The notes: generated by a model from the sequence alone, not told the origin. DNA of 64,000 bases from an uncultured Clostridia bacterium (GCA_934121885.1 CAKOVH010000004.1:1-64000); one strand, 5' to 3'. Positions 47,201-55,295 are shown, counted from the first letter of the stretch. Translations and numbers: made by a program.

Positions 47201-48656
47201 GAATGAAAATATATATATGAATTCAGATTTCTTTGAAGTTGGAGGTGACTCACTTGCAGCTTCGAAGTTAATAGCAGAATTACAAACTCAAAATATACAT
47301 GTTGTATATGCAGATATATTTAAATACAAAACACCAGCTGATATATATAAATACATATTTCTAAAAAAACCATATAATACTTTAATTAGAGATATGAAAG
47401 ATTATAATTTTGATGATATACATAATTTAATAAATAAAAACATATATCATGGTGAAGATATAAAACTAACCGATCACATTGGTAATATATTGCTTACTGG
47501 AGTTACAGGTTTCTTAGGTGTTCATATTTTGAGAGAACTTGCGAAAAACCCTAAAATTGATACAATATATTGTTTAATTCGTCCTAAAGATAATCTATCT
47601 GCCGAAGAAAGATTTAACAAACAATTAACTTTCTTCTTTGATAAAAAAACTATATCTATGATACTTGCAAAATCTAAAGTAGTCAGTGGTAATATAACTA
47701 ATGAAAATATATTTAATGATATATTTAATGAGCATATAGATGTTGTTATTAATTCAGCTGCTTTCGTAAAGCACTATGGAGATTATGATTTATTTTATAA
47801 AAACAATATTTTAGGAGTAGAAAATTTAATAAATTATTGCTTAAAACAAAATGCCAAATTAGTTCAAATGTCAACATTAAGTGTATCTGGAAATATACTA
47901 GAAGCTGGTCAGACCATTCAAAAAAATATAAAGACTCATGAAACATTTGGTGAAGATAATTTATATATTAATCAAAACATAGAAAATGTCTATGTAAATA
48001 CTAAGTTTATTGCAGAAGTAAAAATTTTAGAAGCAATGTTAAATTTCAATTTAAATGCTCAAATTGTTAGGTTAGGAAATTTAACTGGTAGACTTTCTGA
48101 CGGTAAATTTCAGCCAAATGTAGAGGATAATGCATTTTCAAATAGAATAAAGTCTTTAATTGCTTTAAATGCAATATCTTCTGATATGTATAAAAAGTAT
48201 ATTGAAATGACTCCAATCGACGTTGTTTCAGTTGCAATAGATAAAATAATTCAAATAGAAAATTCAAACATTATATATCATTTATTTAATCACAACCATA
48301 TACCAATGCCTAATTTTATAAATGTGATAAAAAGTTTAGGAGTAGAGATACAGGTACTAGATAAACCAAGTTTTACAAAACTAATAAAAAAATGTATGCA
48401 ATCAGAAAGTAACATTTCAATAATTCAAGGAATTATACCCGATATTTCTGAAGATGGTTCTTTAGAATATAATGATAATATAACTATAAAATCTGAATAT
48501 ACAAAAGAAATGCTTAAAAAGATTGATTTTGAATGGCCTATACTTACAGATGATTATCTGTTAAAATATTTTAATTATTTGGAAAAAATAAATTTTATTA
48601 ATATACGGAGGAAAAAATGGATAGTTATATTCCAATACTATTATCAATCACATTAG
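41253..48656 (+). CDS. Two-module NRPS ending in reductase (C-A-T-C-A-T-R)
   Basis: A 2,467-residue nonribosomal peptide synthetase. Domains: C1 (about 1-430; HHLICDAWS, the HHxxxD motif, near residue 132), A1 (about 455-960; YTSGTTGNPKG near 590, NSYGPTEC, YKTGDLV), T1 (Ser in GLDSLSA near 980), C2 (about 1045-1440; HHIIFDGTS near 1155), A2 (about 1475-1960; YTSGSTGLPKG near 1615, NAYGPAEI), T2 (GGDSLAA near 1997), and a terminal thioester reductase (about 2075-2450; TGVTGFLG and catalytic YVNTK near 2247). An N-terminal C domain suggests acylation of the first residue. No thioesterase is present, so the product should leave as an aldehyde. AGGGTGG precedes ATG 41253. It overlaps the kinase gene by 40 bases. 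Confidence 0.95.
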   Translation: MAKNFNLTIPQNNIWLVENFYSDKTINIISGTFTIKTGFILDIAKKTVNKFVELNDATRLKFVVDKGVVSQYLADYEPFDVRSIDISNMSSDECSKLKRDLINEPIDISINPFNFILLDRKDGYGEFLLKTHHLICDAWSVSKMGTDLETIYENILNNGPELERRPSYIDFITEENLYLNSDKYFKDKEFWTNYLNNLAEPAYLKKKDNLSTRATRFHKVLSTELSKKINEFCKDKYLSVYSVFLSSLATYIHRVTGNTDIIIGTPVLNRSNFKQKQTQGMFVSTVPVRFKFEEDLSFVDLCMQTALNSIQIFKHQKYPYKEIVKGVQDKNSNGENLFNIAFSYQNARADINLDKYNIDWIFNGHTQEELELHVLDLNDSGNLEFDIDYLLDVFNETEIKYLYERILAIIQDGIDNNSNISNIKIMSDSEMQKIINIFNNTVSPYESTSTIIELFEKSVKAYSNAPALILDKSSMSYKELDEKSNSVAWFLHENGIKYGDRIGILVDKSFELLVSIIGVLKCGACYVPIDDNYNLDRKKYILNESNVKLCLVDSLQDFECRQFNIKGIDYTKTSNYICDNIMPTTPVCILYTSGTTGNPKGVKIINRNVIKLVRNIKYMDFPKDARILQVASTVFDLSIFEFWASLLNGKTLCLIKKENLLNFSYLKNYIDSNHINIMCITSVLFNQIVNNHINVFENIKQILTGGDKISIPHVKKLLETYPKIKLYNSYGPTECTSFCTMYKVEDTSLTELPIGKPISNSSAYVLDNCNRLLPLYCIGELAIGGDGVSNGYINNISKNKEVFIENKFNDQFIGKKIYKTGDLVQLLDDGNIEFIGRKDNQIKIRGYRIELDEIKSVALKYDDVENCAVVVKEDSKNKSNKKILLYFTAKRQINTKLLLQFLRKNLQSYMVPSGILQINEIPLNANYKLDVSKLPKISNISNTTIVKPSTDIQIKLYNIIHELLNVDFSIEDNLFSVGLDSLSAIELSNYIDEIFNVSLSTKDILENNTILDLEEYLKDHRSETSTRKTIKQTISSGEKSVFLEWLKNPSNTLYNAPFELSLDKSIDIELLKKSILDTIYNNNNMLSEFSLNNDVITKNIAQDTTYDIDVIKLSLEEYKTVCKNFIEPFNLSHFPLFKIKIYVLEDTIKILMDIHHIIFDGTSFAVFLKEICDRYNGISVINKKNLYFEQYTDVNKLEKAKNFFLTTFDGALPVNDLPYDRPRKKDISYKGDSIQFLIDKENYKKIDNYIKNNSVTLNSLFQSAFSILLAKYVYNEDIILGMAISGRDSKKLENAIGMFVKTLPYRTKIDWNDTISSYIKKSQDSISDVIDNSSYTYDNLVKDLELQRSTNRNLLFDVMFVCQTMHLPEFKLGNSVISFAPVQRATSKFDLTCEVVPQIDKYQVNFEYATDLFNKLTIKNLGNHFLNIVNFIVSNSDKKLSDIEMISQKEKEKIISFNDNKTDFPKLTVHEIFEKRASENPNKKAIVFEGNYLTYKELNEKANKLARYFISNGLEQGDIVSIMIDKSLDYMPAAIAVLKCGAAYTPIIEDLPDERAKYMIENAKSKLIVTTKQFYRNISDTKTLFIDNEDLYKDNDSSNLDLNYDIDDLLHIIYTSGSTGLPKGNMIKHRGMVRLLLDTNYVDYSPNDVMLTSASLTFDISGFELWAAMMYGMTLHIMTKSHIMDIHYYQEYIKENNISTTFLATPIFHLMVEENVHIFDNIKSVYVGGETLLPKYTNMLYSANRIIKIYNAYGPAEITVICCAKLIDRLYESYEDIPLGKITSNNTVYVLDKCQKLCPINVPGELYVWGDGLGRGYVSRDDLTKEKFSYINGFDGLSYRSGDLTKWNSKGEIRFMTRIDTQVKIRGQRIELSEIQNKILELKQIKEVVLIIKEHNENKYIVGYYTINSPIDIDEIFSYIKKYLPSYMIPYKLLQIDNMPYNQNGKIDRKKLPNIDFSEDDTAILPENDDEKLILDSFRKTLKNENIYMNSDFFEVGGDSLAASKLIAELQTQNIHVVYADIFKYKTPADIYKYIFLKKPYNTLIRDMKDYNFDDIHNLINKNIYHGEDIKLTDHIGNILLTGVTGFLGVHILRELAKNPKIDTIYCLIRPKDNLSAEERFNKQLTFFFDKKTISMILAKSKVVSGNITNENIFNDIFNEHIDVVINSAAFVKHYGDYDLFYKNNILGVENLINYCLKQNAKLVQMSTLSVSGNILEAGQTIQKNIKTHETFGEDNLYINQNIENVYVNTKFIAEVKILEAMLNFNLNAQIVRLGNLTGRLSDGKFQPNVEDNAFSNRIKSLIALNAISSDMYKKYIEMTPIDVVSVAIDKIIQIENSNIIYHLFNHNHIPMPNFINVIKSLGVEIQVLDKPSFTKLIKKCMQSESNISIIQGIIPDISEDGSLEYNDNITIKSEYTKEMLKKIDFEWPILTDDYLLKYFNYLEKINFINIRRKKWIVIFQYYYQSH

Positions 48657-50434
48657 CAGCAACATTATCCCTTGCATATTTTACAACGCGAAAACAGAAG
48701 TCAATTATATATACTCTATTTAAAGTATTATTTTTACTTTTATCTCTTCATGTTTTTGCACTAATGTTATTATTCTTTTTTAAAAGTTTTATAACTAATA
48801 TGGATGGTTTAATGTATATTGACGCAATAAGCTATTTTTCTACATGTAATCTGCCCGTTGTATTATTTTTTATTGCTTCAGTATATAAAGATAAAGATGT
48901 GAATTTAAAAAAATACTGGTACTTATTAATAGTCCCAACAATTTCAATTATAATGATATATACTAATCCTTTTCATCATTTGTTCTGTAAAAATTATGCT
49001 ATAAATGTATCAGATGTTGAACTTGGTCCATATTTTTACATTCATATGATTTATACATATATTCTTATGTTAGTTGCTTTTATTAAAATTATTAAGGAGT
49101 CTATTAACAAGGCAGGATTTGTATCATTTGGTACTATTCTAATTATAATTGGTGCTTGTGCACCAATTATTCCTAATATCTTAGCATCACTGCAGATAAT
49201 CGCAATGGAAACATATATAACTCCAATTCTTTATTTGATAACAGCTATATGTTTTTACATTTCTATATTTAAATTAAAAGCTTTTGACGCTGTTCCTATA
49301 GCTTTAAAAAATATAGTAAATATAATGGCAGATGCATTTATTGTAGTTGAAAAAGATGGAACAATGACATACTCAAATGATGCTTTTAAAAATTATCTAG
49401 CTAAAATTCTTCACATAGATTTGAATGATAATTTTTATGAGATTATTAAGAAAAATAAAAAAATAGGATTAACTCATATAAAAGATTTAATCAAAAAATC
49501 AGATAAGAATAATTCAATAGTTAAGTATGACTGGGATATAACATATCATGGTGATCATAAATACTTTGAGATTAGTATTCAACCTATTATATCAAATAAG
49601 GGTAAAAAACAGGTAATTGGTTCTCTTATCATATTTAGTGACACCACCCAGCATATGCTTGATATGCAAACAATTCAAAATAACCAACAACTACTTATGG
49701 AAAGAGAACGTCTAGCATCACTTGGACAATTAATTGGTGGTATTGCACATAACTTAAAAACTCCTATCATGTCTATATCAGGAGCTGCTGAAGGATTAAC
49801 AGACTTAGTAAAAGAATATGATTCATCTATTGGTGATCCTGAAGTTACTAACGAAGACCACCACGATATTGCAAAAGATATGAGAGAATGGATAGAAAAA
49901 ATTAAAACATATACAGCATATATGTCAGATGTAATTACAACTGTTAAAGGACAAGCTGTTACTCTTTCAGAAGAACAAATTGTATCTTTTGATATAGATG
50001 AACTTGTAAAAAGAGTAGATATCTTAATGAAACATGAACTTAAAAATGCTTTAGTTGTTCTTAATGTTCAAATGAACACTTCAAGTTCAACTGCATTACA
50101 TGGTAATATAGTAAGCTTGGTACAAGTTATTAATAACATGATATCAAATTCTATACAAGCATATAACGGAGTACCAAATAAAGAAATTAACTTTATTGTA
50201 GATAGAGATGGAAATAATATAGTCCTTTCTATACAAGACTTTGCAGGTGGTCTGCCAAAAGAAGTTGAAGAAAAATTATTTAAGGAAATGATAACAACTA
50301 AAGGAAAAAATGGAACAGGTCTTGGATTGTTTATGTCATATTCAACGATTCGTGCACACTTTAACGGAAACATTACATTTGAAACAGAACAAGGCAAAGG
50401 CACTACATTCCATATCATAATACCAGTTGAATAA
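48617..50434 (+). CDS. 7TM sensor histidine kinase
   Basis: This 605-residue membrane kinase has seven N-terminal TM helices (about 1-215) of the 7TM-type sensor class, a PAS-like domain (about 220-340, VEKDGTMTYSNDAF), a HisKA dimerisation region with the phospho-acceptor in GGIAHNLKTP (H about 377), and an ATPase domain with N-box NNMISNSIQ, G1 FAGGLP and G2 GTGLGLF. ATG 48617 follows ACGGAGG inside the NRPS coding region, giving a 40-base overlap. This coupling, and the HD-GYP regulator downstream, suggest it senses the NRPS product or its precursor. That is inference. Confidence 0.93.
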   Translation: MDSYIPILLSITLAATLSLAYFTTRKQKSIIYTLFKVLFLLLSLHVFALMLLFFFKSFITNMDGLMYIDAISYFSTCNLPVVLFFIASVYKDKDVNLKKYWYLLIVPTISIIMIYTNPFHHLFCKNYAINVSDVELGPYFYIHMIYTYILMLVAFIKIIKESINKAGFVSFGTILIIIGACAPIIPNILASLQIIAMETYITPILYLITAICFYISIFKLKAFDAVPIALKNIVNIMADAFIVVEKDGTMTYSNDAFKNYLAKILHIDLNDNFYEIIKKNKKIGLTHIKDLIKKSDKNNSIVKYDWDITYHGDHKYFEISIQPIISNKGKKQVIGSLIIFSDTTQHMLDMQTIQNNQQLLMERERLASLGQLIGGIAHNLKTPIMSISGAAEGLTDLVKEYDSSIGDPEVTNEDHHDIAKDMREWIEKIKTYTAYMSDVITTVKGQAVTLSEEQIVSFDIDELVKRVDILMKHELKNALVVLNVQMNTSSSTALHGNIVSLVQVINNMISNSIQAYNGVPNKEINFIVDRDGNNIVLSIQDFAGGLPKEVEEKLFKEMITTKGKNGTGLGLFMSYSTIRAHFNGNITFETEQGKGTTFHIIIPVE

Positions 50435-50447
50435 AATGTAATTAATG

Positions 50448-50480
50448 AAACTCTATACCCAAAAGTATAGAGTTTTATTT
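50448..50480 (+). terminator. Terminator of NRPS-kinase operon
   Basis: AAACTCTATAC (50448-50458) pairs with GTATAGAGTTT (50465-50475), followed by TATTTTAGG. Confidence 0.85.
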
Positions 50481-50524
50481 TAGGCTTAATTTTAACCATT
50501 TTTCGACTTTTTTTGTTTACCACC

Positions 50525-50554
50525 TTGATTTTTGTCTAAAAGTATGAATATAAT
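50525..50554 (+). promoter_or_regulatory. Promoter of HD-GYP regulator gene
   Basis: TTGATT (50525-50530), 18 bases, TATAAT (50549-50554). Confidence 0.6.
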
Positions 50555-50580
50555 ATGGTAGTATAAATAGAGGTGATATA

Positions 50581-51636
50581 ATGAGAAAAAATAACTTACA
50601 AGCTGAAAATTCTAATGGATATAAAATTATCGCTGTTGATGATGAATCAGGTATTGTTGATTCTTTATCTATATTTTTAAAAAGATCTGGATATAACTTT
50701 ACAGGAGTTACAAACCCTTTAGAGGCTATTGAGCGTGTTAGAAATGAACACTTTGATTTAATGATTTTGGACTTTATTATGGATCCTATCCATGGTGATC
50801 AAGTTGTAGAGGAAATTAGAAAGTTTGATAAAGAACTGTATATTTTATTACTAACTGGTCATAAGGATTTAGCTCCTCCACTTGAAACAATCAGAATGTT
50901 AGACATTCAAGGTTACTGTGAAAAAAGTGATAAATTCGATCAACTTTTATTACTTATCGAGTCTGGAATAAAATCAATTGAACAGATGAATGAAATAAAA
51001 AGAATGAATGAGGAACTATCTCAAACTTATGAAAAGCTTGAAAAAGCTTATCTTGATAGTATACAAACTTTAAGATATACAGTTGAAGCTAAAGATCCAT
51101 ATACAAGAGGACACTCTGATAGAGTTTCTGAGTTCTCTGTTTTAATTGGAGAAAAGCTTAATATGTCTGAGGAAGATTTAAAAACGCTTAGAGTCGGTGG
51201 TCTATTCCATGATATTGGAAAAATAGGAATACCTGATAGTATACTTTTAAAAGAAGCAAAACTTACTGATGATGAATATTCTCAAATAAAGAACCATCCA
51301 TCAATAGGTGCTCATATTCTTTGCAATGCAGAAGTATTTAAAGATATTATTCCTATCGTTAAACACCATCATGAAAGATATGATGGAAATGGATATCCAG
51401 GAAAATTAAAAGGAGAGGAAATTCCTTTTATGGCAAGAATTGCAGCTGTTGCTGATACATTTGATGCAATGACATCAAAAAGAACATATCGTAATGCATT
51501 AGATATAGAAGTTGTAAAATCTGAGATTGAAAGATGTTCTGGAACACAGTTCGATCCACAAATAGCAAAAGTATTTTTAGATATTCTAAATAATGATTAT
51601 GATAAAATATTAGAAATCCAAGAAAAATATAAATAA
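50581..51636 (+). CDS. Response regulator with HD-GYP domain
   Basis: This 351-residue protein has a receiver domain (about 14-130) with the acidic pair D20-D21 and phospho-acceptor D64 (MILDFIMD), then a coiled linker and an HD-GYP phosphodiesterase (about 160-345): HDIGKIGIP, the HHHERYDGNGYP signature and ADTFDAMTS. HD-GYP enzymes hydrolyse cyclic dinucleotides, usually c-di-GMP. It follows the sensor kinase and has its own promoter, so it is the likely output partner of that kinase. Confidence 0.94.
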   Translation: MRKNNLQAENSNGYKIIAVDDESGIVDSLSIFLKRSGYNFTGVTNPLEAIERVRNEHFDLMILDFIMDPIHGDQVVEEIRKFDKELYILLLTGHKDLAPPLETIRMLDIQGYCEKSDKFDQLLLLIESGIKSIEQMNEIKRMNEELSQTYEKLEKAYLDSIQTLRYTVEAKDPYTRGHSDRVSEFSVLIGEKLNMSEEDLKTLRVGGLFHDIGKIGIPDSILLKEAKLTDDEYSQIKNHPSIGAHILCNAEVFKDIIPIVKHHHERYDGNGYPGKLKGEEIPFMARIAAVADTFDAMTSKRTYRNALDIEVVKSEIERCSGTQFDPQIAKVFLDILNNDYDKILEIQEKYK

Positions 51637-51663
51637 AAGACCGAAAATCTCGGTCTTTTTTTA
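51635..51663 (+). terminator. Terminator of HD-GYP gene
   Basis: AAAAGACCGA pairs with TCGGTCTTTT (51635-51644, 51650-51659), then T run. Confidence 0.88.
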
Positions 51664-51697
51664 TAAGAATAAATACTTTTTTCATATAATACATTTT

Positions 51698-52561
51698 TTA
51701 CTCATCTAGCATTAATTTAGTTTTCTTATCTTTTAGTCTTCTTAATTGCTCTTTTTCAACTTGCTTGATACTCTTTTCCGGTGTTGGTAAATTTTCTGGC
51801 ATTGTTCCTCCAATATCCTCTATTGCTTTTCTTACCTTTGTTCCTACCTCATAATGTGTATCAGTTGCTTTGCTACAACTATGTACTTTATCTCTTTTTA
51901 GTTTTTCTTCTGTCTGTGATATTCTAAATAAATTAGCAATTAACTCTGTACTTCCCATAAAGTCCAATATCTTTTCATTATCTTTTAACCCTTTTCTCCT
52001 ATGTATATCATCTACAGTTAATCCACCATATAATCCCATATAGCCTGCATTTTGAAATTCTGCATATTCTTCATTTGTTATTACACCTGCATTATGTGCC
52101 GCTTCTAACAGCATTTGATTCCATTGTTTTACATCTCCACGAATTACTAATCTTTTATTATCTTCATCCAATTGATTAAAATAATCAGCTACCTCTTGCC
52201 TTCTTGTTTGAATTGCAAAATATGTTTGTCCTAATGCAATAACTTCTTTTCTTGGATCTCCATTTTGCACAATTAAGTAGCAAGCATATCTTGACAACTC
52301 ATAATTAATTACTTTTTTCTGTGTTGCGCCTGCTTCAACGATTTTGCTGACCTCAGCAAAATCGTCGTCTATATTTCTTCCACTATTTCTACATGCAAGT
52401 TTTGCCCTATCAATTACTTTAGCAAAATTTCTCCACTGAACATATTGTAACACCTCACTTAATTCTCTTGCATTCCAATATTCTGTTCCATCCTCTCTAA
52501 TCTTTTTTATTTGTTCAAAACTTTTATATTCTTCTGCTTGTAAATTGCTCAATATTATCAT
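51698..52561 (-). CDS. dinD: DNA-damage-inducible protein D (DinD)
   Basis: This 287-residue protein matches DinD throughout: N-terminal BRO-N-like segment (EYWNARELSEVLQYVQWRNF), the invariant NYELSRYACYLIVQNGDP, then AEFQNAGYMGLYGG and a C-terminal CSKATDTHYEVG block. In E. coli DinD is SOS-induced and inhibits RecA filament activity. A palindrome, AAACATTTGTTT, lies just upstream next to a TATAAT box, which would fit damage control. Confidence 0.93.
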   Translation of the reverse strand: MIILSNLQAEEYKSFEQIKKIREDGTEYWNARELSEVLQYVQWRNFAKVIDRAKLACRNSGRNIDDDFAEVSKIVEAGATQKKVINYELSRYACYLIVQNGDPRKEVIALGQTYFAIQTRRQEVADYFNQLDEDNKRLVIRGDVKQWNQMLLEAAHNAGVITNEEYAEFQNAGYMGLYGGLTVDDIHRRKGLKDNEKILDFMGSTELIANLFRISQTEEKLKRDKVHSCSKATDTHYEVGTKVRKAIEDIGGTMPENLPTPEKSIKQVEKEQLRRLKDKKTKLMLDE

Positions 52562-52589
52562 CTCCTATCTTTATATAAAATTATTATAT

Positions 52590-52603
52590 CAAACATTTGT
52601 TTA
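52590..52603 (-). promoter_or_regulatory. Candidate SOS operator of dinD
   Basis: The palindrome AAACATTTGTTT resembles the Gram-positive LexA box (GAAC-N4-GTTC) with A for G and T for C at the outer arms. TATAAT follows at once on the minus strand. Confidence 0.4.
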
Positions 52604-52660
52604 TTATTCAAGCATTATGCAAAAGTTTTTTAAAATTATTTTTGGACTTATAAAATTTTA

Positions 52661-52705
52661 TATAAAAGCACCTAAATAAGTATATTCTGTACTTATTTAG
52701 GTGCT
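52661..52705 (-). terminator. Terminator of tex
   Basis: A perfect 16-bp stem AGCACCTAAATAAGTA/TACTTATTTAGGTGCT (52667-52682, 52690-52705), then TTTATATAAAATTTTA on the minus strand. Confidence 0.88.
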
Positions 52706-52711
52706 CATTTC

Positions 52712-54904
52712 TTATATCTTCATACTCAATTTAACTTTTTGTCTCTCTTTATCAATTCCAATAACTTTTACTTTAACGATATCTCCAACAGATACTACAT
52801 CTGATGGATTTTTTACAAATCCATTGCTCATTTCAGAAATATGAACTAAGCCATCATGTTTAACACCAACATCAACAAATGCTCCAAAATCGGTTACGTT
52901 TCTTACTGTTCCTGTCAAGATTTGATTTTCTTGTAAGTCTTCAAATTTTAAAACATCTTCTCTTAAAACTGGCTTTGGCATTTCCTCTCTTGGATCTCTT
53001 CCTGGCTTTGAAAGTTCAGATATAATATCTTTTAATGTCATTTCCCCTACTTCCAATTTTGCTGATGTCTCTTTTATATTTAAGCTTTCAAGTTTTGTTT
53101 TTATTTCTTTTAATGTTTCTTTATTTGTTAAATCTTCCTTTTTATATCCTATTAATGCAAGTAATTTTTCAGCGATATCATAACTTTCAGGGTGAACTTC
53201 TGTTGTTTCTAATGGATTTTTTCCATCAAATATACGAATAAATCCTGCACATTGTTCAAACGCTGTTTTTCCCAATTTTGATACTTTTAAAAGCTCTTTT
53301 CTCTCTTTTATTTTTCCGTTTTCATCTCTGTATTTTACAATATTGTTAGCTACAGTTTTATTAATTCCAGATACATATGATAAAAGTGATGGTGTAGCTG
53401 TATTTACATCAACTCCAACTTTATTAACAGCATCTTCAACAACTCCTGTTAAGCTTTCAGATAGTTTCTTTTGGTCCACATCATGTTGGTATTGCCCTAC
53501 TCCTATAGATTTTGGATCAATTTTAACAAGTTCAGCAAGTGGATCTTGCAATCTTCTTGCAATTGATATTGCTCCTCTTAAAGATACATTAATATCAGGA
53601 TATTCTTCTGTTGCAAGCTTTGATGCAGAATATACAGATGCTCCAGCTTCTGATACAATTGCATAATGAACTTCTTTTCCTAGTTTTTCTTTTGCTTGTT
53701 TTATTACGTCTGCAACAAATATTTCAGACTCCCTTGATGCTGTACCATTTCCTATCGCAAACATATTTACATCATATTTCTTTATTAAATCTAATAATTC
53801 TTTACTTGCTTTTTCAACATCATTTTGTGGTTCTGTTGGGTAAATTGTAGTTGTAGTTAACACTTTTCCAGTTTCATCAATAACTGCAATTTTACATCCT
53901 GTTCTATATGCAGGGTCAAATCCTATTACAGTTAAATTCTTTATTGGCGCTCCAAGTAATAGCTGTTTAGCATTTTTTCCAAAAACTTTTATAGCCTTTT
54001 CTTCTGCTTTTTCCGTTAAATCTGAACGAATTTCTCTATCTATTGAAGGCTCTATTAATCTTTTCCAACTATCTAATATTGTTTCTTGTAAATATGTAGT
54101 AAATTGAGTTCGTCCCTTAATTATATCTTTTTCCATATAGTTTATAATTTTATCTTCAGGCTTATCTATCTTTACCTTTAAAATTTCTTCTTTTTCCCCA
54201 CGATTAATTGCAAGTATTCTGTGACTTGGAAGTCTATTAATACTTTCGGAAAAGTCGTAATACATTTCATAACTAGATTTTTCATCTGGCTTTGATGCCT
54301 TTGTTACTATAACTCCCTCTCTATAGCAAATTCTTTTAATGTTCTTTCTGTAGTCTGCATTATCAGAAATATTTTCAGCAATGATATCTAATGCACCTGA
54401 AATTGCATCTGAAATATCCACAACTTTTTTATCATTTTTAGGGTCTGTTTCCACATTATACACAGTAGAAGTTATAAATTCTTTTGCAATCTCTTCTATA
54501 GGTCTTGTTTCTTTTTGTTCATATATAATATTTGCAAGTGGCTCTAGTCCTTTTTCTTTTGCAATAGTAGCTCTTGTTCTTTTTTTCTGTTTATATGGTC
54601 TATAAATGTCTTCTACTTCTGCTAAAGTTTTAGCAAGGCTAATAGCCTCTTTTATTTCATCTGTCATTTTCCCTTGTTCTTCAATAGAATTTGTAACTTC
54701 AGTTTTTCTTGTTTCTAAATTTCTTAAATAATTTAGTCTTTCACCTAAGTCTCTTAATGTTTCATCAGACAAACCTCCTGTTACCTCTTTTCTATAACGT
54801 GCAATAAAGGGAATGGTATTTCCTTCATCAATTAATTTTATAGTTGCATCAACTTGTGATACTTTAATATTTAATTCTTGTGATAATTCTTCTGTAATAT
54901 TCAT
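52712..54904 (-). CDS. tex: Tex-type transcription accessory protein
   Basis: This 730-residue RNA-binding protein matches Tex: N-terminal helical Tex domain, a YqgF-like nuclease fold (about 330-460, with VIGFDPAYRTGCKIAVID and AIGNGTASRESE), helix-hairpin-helix motifs (LSYVSGINKTVANNIV) and a C-terminal S1 domain (about 645-725, TGTVRNVTDFGAFVDVG). Tex acts on transcription complexes and RNA quality. Length is normal. Confidence 0.95.
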   Translation of the reverse strand: MNITEELSQELNIKVSQVDATIKLIDEGNTIPFIARYRKEVTGGLSDETLRDLGERLNYLRNLETRKTEVTNSIEEQGKMTDEIKEAISLAKTLAEVEDIYRPYKQKKRTRATIAKEKGLEPLANIIYEQKETRPIEEIAKEFITSTVYNVETDPKNDKKVVDISDAISGALDIIAENISDNADYRKNIKRICYREGVIVTKASKPDEKSSYEMYYDFSESINRLPSHRILAINRGEKEEILKVKIDKPEDKIINYMEKDIIKGRTQFTTYLQETILDSWKRLIEPSIDREIRSDLTEKAEEKAIKVFGKNAKQLLLGAPIKNLTVIGFDPAYRTGCKIAVIDETGKVLTTTTIYPTEPQNDVEKASKELLDLIKKYDVNMFAIGNGTASRESEIFVADVIKQAKEKLGKEVHYAIVSEAGASVYSASKLATEEYPDINVSLRGAISIARRLQDPLAELVKIDPKSIGVGQYQHDVDQKKLSESLTGVVEDAVNKVGVDVNTATPSLLSYVSGINKTVANNIVKYRDENGKIKERKELLKVSKLGKTAFEQCAGFIRIFDGKNPLETTEVHPESYDIAEKLLALIGYKKEDLTNKETLKEIKTKLESLNIKETSAKLEVGEMTLKDIISELSKPGRDPREEMPKPVLREDVLKFEDLQENQILTGTVRNVTDFGAFVDVGVKHDGLVHISEMSNGFVKNPSDVVSVGDIVKVKVIGIDKERQKVKLSMKI

Positions 54905-54936
54905 TTTTTATTCCTTTCTTATTTTATATAATTTTT

Positions 54937-55218
54937 TTATTCATCCAAATTCCTCCTTAAAGTATCAAACACTTCCTCATGTGTTAAATATTTAGTATTC
55001 TCATTTTCTGCTTCCTTTTCTGCTTCGTCTAGGGCATCCTCTATATATTCACTATATTCTTTTCCACTTATTAATTCTTCGTATTTTTGTAAACTCATTA
55101 CTACCATTGAACCATACCCATTTTTTGTTAAATATACTGCCTCGTCTTCTTTTAGTACCAACTCTTCTATTTCTGGATATTTGTTTCTTAGGTCTGATAC
55201 AGGTCTTATATTAATCAT
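54937..55218 (-). CDS. Phd/YefM-type antitoxin, apparently orphan
   Basis: This 93-residue protein matches the Phd/YefM antitoxin fold: MINIRPVSDLRNKYPEI, a central strand-turn (AVYLTKNGYGSMVVMSL) and an acidic helical C-terminus of the kind that neutralises a toxin. ATG 55218 follows GAGAGGTGA; the frame to 55248 lacks a site. No RelE, Doc or PIN toxin frame lies on either side, so it seems unpaired. The gap to tex is only 32 bases. Confidence 0.82.
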   Translation of the reverse strand: MINIRPVSDLRNKYPEIEELVLKEDEAVYLTKNGYGSMVVMSLQKYEELISGKEYSEYIEDALDEAEKEAENENTKYLTHEEVFDTLRRNLDE

Positions 55219-55295
55219 ACGCTTCACCTCTCTTTTTATTATCTGCATTTTATCATTATTTTATCTTACATTCAATATATTTCAAAAATTTGCAT

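Noticed and set aside
48540..48656. Thioesterase domain at the NRPS C-terminus
   Set aside because: The terminal domain is a reductase (TGVTGFLG, YVNTK); no GxSxG is found after it.
53035..53850. Plus-strand frames opposite tex
   Set aside because: Leu/Phe-rich translations typical of antisense frames in AT-rich genes.
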